Shown: positions 4,980-5,207 of the stretch, one piece after another
Layout: each line of letters begins with the position of its first letter
Position numbering within the stretch: position 1 is the first letter of the stretch
Origin: Deltaproteobacteria bacterium
Lineage (GTDB): Bacteria; Desulfobacterota; Binatia; Binatales; Binataceae
Reading direction: 5' to 3'
Assembly (NCBI GenBank): GCA_027403435.1
Contig: DAHZDR010000085.1
Span: 1-5,207, forward strand
Length of the DNA stretch: 5,207 nt
The notes under the pieces: model-generated
Seen by the model: only the letters and a program-made list of their open reading frames with translations
What the model was told of the DNA's origin: nothing
Database searches by the model: none
Made by a program: the position numbers and the translations under genes

Positions 4980-5207
4980 TTATCGCGAGGCGCGGATCAC
5001 GCCCAAGGCGCCTTTATACGCATGCGCGCCGGCGGCGTCGGCAAAGCGATAATCGCCGGGTTCCGTCACGGTGAATTCGAACAGCGCGCCCTGGCCCGGA
5101 GCGACTGAAAAGCTCGGGATATTGTGCAGCGCGTCGGCGGGATTCCCGCTCTGATAGACCGTGCTGAAGATGACGCCCGAAATATGGAAAGTCGAAACCA
5201 GATTCGG
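4980..5207 (-). CDS. NirK-like multicopper oxidase, C-terminal fragment (cut by right edge)
   Basis: The minus strand is open from the window edge to a TAA at 4982-4980, giving the last 75 residues of a protein. They match the end of the second cupredoxin domain of two-domain copper oxidases of the nitrite-reductase (NirK) type. NLVSTFHISGVIFSTVYQSG corresponds to the family's NLVSSFHVIGEIFD-like segment, in which the His is a copper ligand of the catalytic site. SVAPGQGALFEFTVTEPGDY and HAYKGALGVIRAS match the closing strands. Where nitrite reductases usually have a DHS-like segment, this has ADAAGAHAY. The N-terminal domain and the other copper ligands are outside the window, so true nitrite reductase cannot be told from a related multicopper oxidase. 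The gene is on the same strand as the flavin reductase, 276 bases upstream of it, with a hairpin between them. Confidence 0.8.
   Translation of the reverse strand, partial: PNLVSTFHISGVIFSTVYQSGNPADALHNIPSFSVAPGQGALFEFTVTEPGDYRFADAAGAHAYKGALGVIRASR

Noticed and set aside
4050..5108. A 352-codon plus-strand open frame across the flavin reductase gene
   Set aside because: It is Arg-rich and composition-driven, overlaps the clear minus-strand flavin reductase and copper oxidase genes, and runs through the intergenic hairpin.

Overview
This window is 5,207 bases of GC-rich bacterial DNA. It looks like part of a catabolic cluster from an environmental bacterium. Coding is dense, ribosome-binding sites are purine-rich, and short dispersed inverted repeats of the GTCATTCYGRGCG kind lie between genes. 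The lineage cannot be fixed from the sequence. A Desulfobacterota- or Binatota-like uncultured soil or groundwater bacterium would fit, but this is a guess from gene types and base composition.

Layout. (1) 1-105, minus strand: the first 35 residues of a predicted lipoprotein that runs off the left edge. (2) 106-378: a divergent intergenic region, locally less GC-rich, with CAATCG repeats; it probably holds the promoters for both directions. (3) 379-2460, plus strand: a Rieske non-heme iron oxygenase unit in an uncommon order, beta subunit (379-849), an 84-residue small protein (878-1132), then alpha subunit (1183-2460). (4) 2461-2629: a 169-base gap with two interleaved inverted repeats and a short direct repeat. 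(5) 2630-3850, plus strand: a luciferase-like (LLM class) flavin-dependent monooxygenase of the limonene 1,2-monooxygenase-like group. (6) 3851-4100: an intergenic region with four GTCATTCCGGGCG-like units, a perfect 34-base palindrome and a strong plus-strand intrinsic terminator. (7) 4101-4703, minus strand: a flavin reductase-family protein convergent with the plus-strand genes. (8) 4704-4979: non-coding, with an imperfect hairpin and a 15-base direct repeat. (9) 4980-5207, minus strand: the C-terminal 75 residues of a NirK-like two-domain multicopper oxidase, cut by the right edge.

How the genes may work together. The alpha and beta subunits would form the terminal oxygenase of a ring-hydroxylating (or related Rieske) system. 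The LLM enzyme would oxidise a hydrophobic substrate with reduced flavin. The convergent flavin reductase-family protein could supply that flavin, although this pairing is inferred only from proximity and family biochemistry. No ferredoxin or ferredoxin reductase gene for the Rieske oxygenase is present, so its electrons must come from elsewhere. The least described element is the small protein between the beta and alpha genes. It has a compact conserved-looking core (NEFAAVEV, GPRLTIRD, LDPLEL) and resembles, from memory, short proteins near other Rieske oxygenases that are loosely annotated as dihydrodiol dehydrogenase but are far too small to be one.
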